From assembly GCA_036503065.1 (NCBI GenBank), contig DASXXM010000108.1, positions 1-6,486 of the forward strand: DNA of 6,486 nt, written 5' to 3'. The position numbers and the translations under genes were made by a program. The notes beneath the pieces were generated by a model. It was not told where the DNA came from, did no database searches, and saw only the letters and a list, made by a program, of their open reading frames with translations. This DNA comes from DATEPR01 sp036503065 (GTDB lineage Bacteria; Actinomycetota; Actinomycetes; Mycobacteriales; Pseudonocardiaceae). This document shows positions 4,236-6,486 of this stretch, piece after piece. Every line of letters begins with the position of its first letter. Positions within the stretch are counted from its first letter, which is position 1.

Positions 4236-6485
4236 TCAGCGGCGGCCGTCGTGCGGCCGTCCGGCGCGTTCGCGGCCCCGGCGCAGATCGGTCCGCAACA
4301 GGCGGGCAACGGGCTCGATCAGCAGGCGGGCCAGGTCGTCCAGGTTGGGCGGCGGTTCGGCGGACGGCTCGTCGGCCGCGCTGTCTCGGTCCTCGACCAC
4401 CGGTTCGAACGTCACCTGCGGTGTCGCCGCGGCACCAGCGTTGCTGGTGCGCTGGATCGTGGTGGCCGTGCGGGTCCGGCTGGGGGTTCTGGTGGCCGGT
4501 GTCGGGGCCATCCGGTGGACGGATGCGTTGGACCGCAACGAGACCAATGGCTCGGTCGCTCCTGCCACGAGGGCCGGGGATCGCCGCACCGCGGGACGGG
4601 ATGCGGTTTCCCGGCCGGTCGTCGTGACCGGAACCGGTGCGGCGGCAGGTGTCTGCGGGTGGGTCACGGCGAGCGGGGTTGCCGACGGCAATGCCGGCCG
4701 CGACACGGCCACCGACCGCACACCAACGGACGACATGCCGGTTGGCGGTTTGGCAGTCGACGGCACACGAGTTGATGGCACATCGGCCATCGGCATGAGC
4801 TGCACTGGACGGTCCAACTTCAACGTCGGGGATGGATTTGGTGGGCCAACGGCAACGTTGGGGTTGCTTTTGGCGAGCCCGTTCGAGGTCACGACTTCGG
4901 TCGTTGGTGAGCGATCGGTCGCGGATTCCGTGCCGATCGACGGCATGCCGATCGGCGGCACACCAGCGACCGGCAGGGCGGTTGGCGGCACACCGCTTGA
5001 CCGCACATCGGTCGGCGGCATACGGGGCGGCGGCAGATGAGTCGACGGCATGTCGGTCGGCGATCGCCGGCCTGCTGTTGATCGCTGGACCGGTCGGCCG
5101 CCTGGCGTGGTTGGTGGTTGGACGACGGCGATCGGGGGGCTGGTGCGGCGCGGTGGTGTTCGTGACGCGGTTTCCTGGTTCGTGGTCGGCCGGGTCCACA
5201 TGGCTCGCTTCGGGGTTGGTCGCGGTGGGGCAGTCCGTGTCCGGCGTGCGCCGTCGCGGGGTGGTCGCGGTGTGACCTGGACGCTTGCCGGCGCCGGCTC
5301 GTCCGAAGTGGATGGTTGGGTCGCCGGCCGTGGCCAGCGCGGCCGTGCCACCGGTGGCCGAGCGGTTCCCGCCGGAGAAGCGGCCGTGAATCCTGCGGCC
5401 GTGCCGGTGTCGAGGCGTAGCGGCCGTTGCGCGATCAGCGGTTTGGTCGGTGTGGCGGGTGTGGGAGGCGGGCCGGGGTGGACTGCCACGCGTGGCACCG
5501 GCCGGCTGTCGGTGGGGCGCCGGACCGGGTGGACCTCTGGCCGGTCCGGCTCGTTCGGCCGGACCGGCCGGTCCATGCCGGCGACGACAGCCGTGACCGG
5601 CAGTGCCGGCAACGGCGCACCGATCCCCATCCGTTGCCGGCGCCTTGCGGTTGGTTCACTGGCCGTCGCGCCAGGGTCCGGCTGTGGAGATGGGGACACA
5701 TCGATGGCGCGCTGAACCGGTGAGACCACGACATGTGGCGAATCGGGCACGTCCGTGGGCGGCGTGACGGTAGCGGGCGGGTCGTCCGGTGACACCTCGT
5801 GGTCGAGCCGCTCGGTGGCCGGTGCTGTGAGGATGGGTCGCACCGGGGCCGCGGACGCCGAGCCGGGCGAGGCCGGGCTCGGTGGCACAACGGATGTCGT
5901 CACCGGTTGAGCCGTACCGGTCGATGTGGGCACGACGGAGGCGATCCGCCTCGGCCGAATGGCGGGCGAGCGCGCCACGACCAACGACGGACCAACCGGC
6001 ACCGGCCGCACCACAGTGTCCGGTCGCGATTGGGCGGACGGCCGCGACCCGGCGGACGGCTGAGGCTCGACGGACGATCGCGAATCGACCGACGATCGTG
6101 ACCCGGCCGATGGCCCCGGCTCGGCCGAGGGTCGCGGCTCAGCGGACAGTCGCGACCCGGCGGGCGGTCGCGACCCGGCCGACTGCGGTGGCTTGGCCGA
6201 TGGCCGTGAATCGGCGGACGGTCGTGGCTCGGTCGGTGGTCGTGATTCGTCGGGTGGTGGCAGCGGTGCCGTGGACCTTTGCACCACAGTGGACGGTTCC
6301 GATGCCGGCCGCGCCCTGCGGTGTACGGCGAGCAGCAGCGGGCCACCGCCGGAGCGCTCCGAGCGCTGTACCGACCGCAGCACACCGTGCACGAGACCGG
6401 TTGGCGCGGTGGAGACCACGGCGTGCCCCGGCTCCGACGCGAAGGCGTGATTGCGCCACGACGTCAGCCCTGACCGGAAACGCAA
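4236..6485 (-). CDS. Proline-rich low-complexity eCIS-associated protein, function unknown (5' end uncertain, possibly partial)
   Basis: At least 749 residues are encoded. The first codon inside the window is a TTG (6483-6485) one base from the edge, so the true start may lie outside. Most of the protein is rich in Pro, Ser, Thr, Ala, Val and Arg with almost no predicted globular core. Residues 80-151 are hexapeptide repeats, and residues 475-519 and 565-594 are pentapeptide repeats. No signal peptide or membrane segment is visible in the part seen. The last 35 residues differ: LDDLARLLIEPVARLLRTDL followed by RRGRERA (715-741) looks like amphipathic helix, preceded by an acidic patch (EDRDSAADEPSAE). 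The gene is in the operon, 21 bp upstream of the tube gene. Large Pro-rich proteins at this position, sometimes annotated syndecan- or extensin-like, are known from actinobacterial eCIS loci as I recall; their function is not established. The frame is reliable because it ends cleanly before a good ribosome binding site and shows no competing gene. Confidence 0.75.
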   Translation of the reverse strand: MRFRSGLTSWRNHAFASEPGHAVVSTAPTGLVHGVLRSVQRSERSGGGPLLLAVHRRARPASEPSTVVQRSTAPLPPPDESRPPTEPRPSADSRPSAKPPQSAGSRPPAGSRLSAEPRPSAEPGPSAGSRSSVDSRSSVEPQPSAGSRPSAQSRPDTVVRPVPVGPSLVVARSPAIRPRRIASVVPTSTGTAQPVTTSVVPPSPASPGSASAAPVRPILTAPATERLDHEVSPDDPPATVTPPTDVPDSPHVVVSPVQRAIDVSPSPQPDPGATASEPTARRRQRMGIGAPLPALPVTAVVAGMDRPVRPNEPDRPEVHPVRRPTDSRPVPRVAVHPGPPPTPATPTKPLIAQRPLRLDTGTAAGFTAASPAGTARPPVARPRWPRPATQPSTSDEPAPASVQVTPRPPRDGARRTRTAPPRPTPKRAMWTRPTTNQETASRTPPRRTSPPIAVVQPPTTPGGRPVQRSTAGRRSPTDMPSTHLPPPRMPPTDVRSSGVPPTALPVAGVPPIGMPSIGTESATDRSPTTEVVTSNGLAKSNPNVAVGPPNPSPTLKLDRPVQLMPMADVPSTRVPSTAKPPTGMSSVGVRSVAVSRPALPSATPLAVTHPQTPAAAPVPVTTTGRETASRPAVRRSPALVAGATEPLVSLRSNASVHRMAPTPATRTPSRTRTATTIQRTSNAGAAATPQVTFEPVVEDRDSAADEPSAEPPPNLDDLARLLIEPVARLLRTDLRRGRERAGRPHDGRR
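4263..4343 (-). other. Charged C-terminal helical segment of the Pro-rich protein
   Basis: Residues 715-741 of the Pro-rich protein read LDDLARLLIEPVARLLRTDL then RRGRERA. Hydrophobic Leu/Ile/Val recur every three to four positions with Arg/Asp/Glu between them, the pattern of an amphipathic helix with one break at Pro. It is the only ordered-looking part of the second half. Similar L-x-x-L-A-R...L-R-x-E/D-L...RERAG tails occur in other eCIS-locus proteins as I recall, so it may dock the protein to the particle; that is inference. Confidence 0.5.
4704..4793 (-). repeat. 15-bp (pentapeptide) degenerate repeats, block 2, six units
   Basis: Six consecutive in-frame units encode PMADV, PSTRV, PSTAK, PPTGM, SSVGV and RSVAV (residues 565-594). 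Position 1 is mostly Pro, position 2 small or Pro, position 5 hydrophobic, matching block 1 at 4929..5063. At DNA level the units share a GGCAC/GGCAT-like core on the plus strand. Confidence 0.7.
4929..5063 (-). repeat. 15-bp (pentapeptide) degenerate repeats, block 1, nine units
   Basis: Nine consecutive in-frame units encode SPTDM, PSTHL, PPPRM, PPTDV, RSSGV, PPTAL, PVAGV, PPIGM and PSIGT (residues 475-519). The consensus is P-[PS]-[TI]-x-[MVL]. The hydrophobic residue recurs exactly every fifth position, so the period is a real property of the protein and not just proline richness. Confidence 0.75.
6033..6248 (-). repeat. 18-bp (hexapeptide) degenerate tandem repeats, twelve units
   Basis: Twelve consecutive units without a gap encode residues 80-151: ESRPPT, EPRPSA, DSRPSA, KPPQSA, GSRPPA, GSRLSA, EPRPSA, EPGPSA, GSRSSV, DSRSSV, EPQPSA, GSRPSA, followed by a partial QSRPD. 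The consensus is [EDG]-[SP]-R-P-S-A. On the plus strand this shows as recurring CGGAC/CGGCC-GGTCG(T/C)GA motifs. All units keep the reading frame. Confidence 0.85.
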
Positions 6486-6486
6486 C

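Noticed and set aside
3000..4775. Plus-strand open frame of 591 codons, and similar ones at 1714..3231, 3619..5040 and 555..1310
   Set aside because: They are antisense to well-supported genes, have Arg/Gly/His/Ala-rich translations without domains, and result from high third-position GC keeping the opposite strand open.
3067..5199. Upstream extension of the VgrG-like frame to 5199, giving a 1298-residue protein
   Set aside because: This part overlaps the LysM, tube and Pro-rich genes on the same strand, has low-complexity Arg/Gly/Pro-rich translation with no family features, and a GTG with a good GGAGG at 3066 explains the real start.
6018..6260. Regular short repeats considered as a CRISPR array or DNA-level iterons
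   Set aside because: Units are 18 bp with no spacers, are degenerate at synonymous and non-synonymous sites, and keep the reading frame, so they are protein repeats.
6351..6360. Perfect 10-bp palindrome GGAGCGCTCC, possible operator
   Set aside because: It lies inside the Pro-rich coding region, far from any start, and short GC palindromes are expected by chance in DNA of this composition.

Overview
The window is very GC-rich, uses GTG starts, and has the strong third-position G/C bias that leaves long spurious frames open on both strands. This points to an actinobacterium. The genus cannot be fixed from the sequence. All supported genes lie on the minus strand and read from the right edge to the left edge as one tightly packed run.

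The genes form the spike and baseplate part of a phage-tail-like contractile injection system of the extracellular (eCIS/Afp/PVC-like) type. Going 5' to 3' on the minus strand they are: (1) a long Pro/Ser/Thr/Arg-rich, probably disordered protein of at least 749 residues, which may begin beyond the right edge; (2) a gp19-type tube protein; (3) a CIS tube/LysM adaptor; (4) a VgrG-like spike; (5) a PAAR spike tip; (6) a gp25-like baseplate wedge protein; (7) the first 187 codons of a large baseplate J/Afp11-like protein that runs off the left edge.

Gaps are 14 to 21 bp at the first three non-overlapping junctions. Three junctions overlap by 1 or 4 bp (two GTGA overlaps and one TGATG), as expected of a translationally coupled operon whose products are assembled together. 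Good Shine-Dalgarno motifs fix most starts. No promoter, terminator, RNA gene, mobile element or CRISPR array was seen. The promoter, sheath genes, main tube, ATPase and any toxin cargo must lie outside the window.

The least understood part is the low-complexity protein at 4236..6485. It carries 12 consecutive hexapeptide repeats near its N-terminus, two blocks of pentapeptide repeats in its second half, and ends in a compact, charged, helical-looking segment. It sits directly ahead of the tube and spike genes, so it is probably an accessory component of the particle, but its job is unknown.
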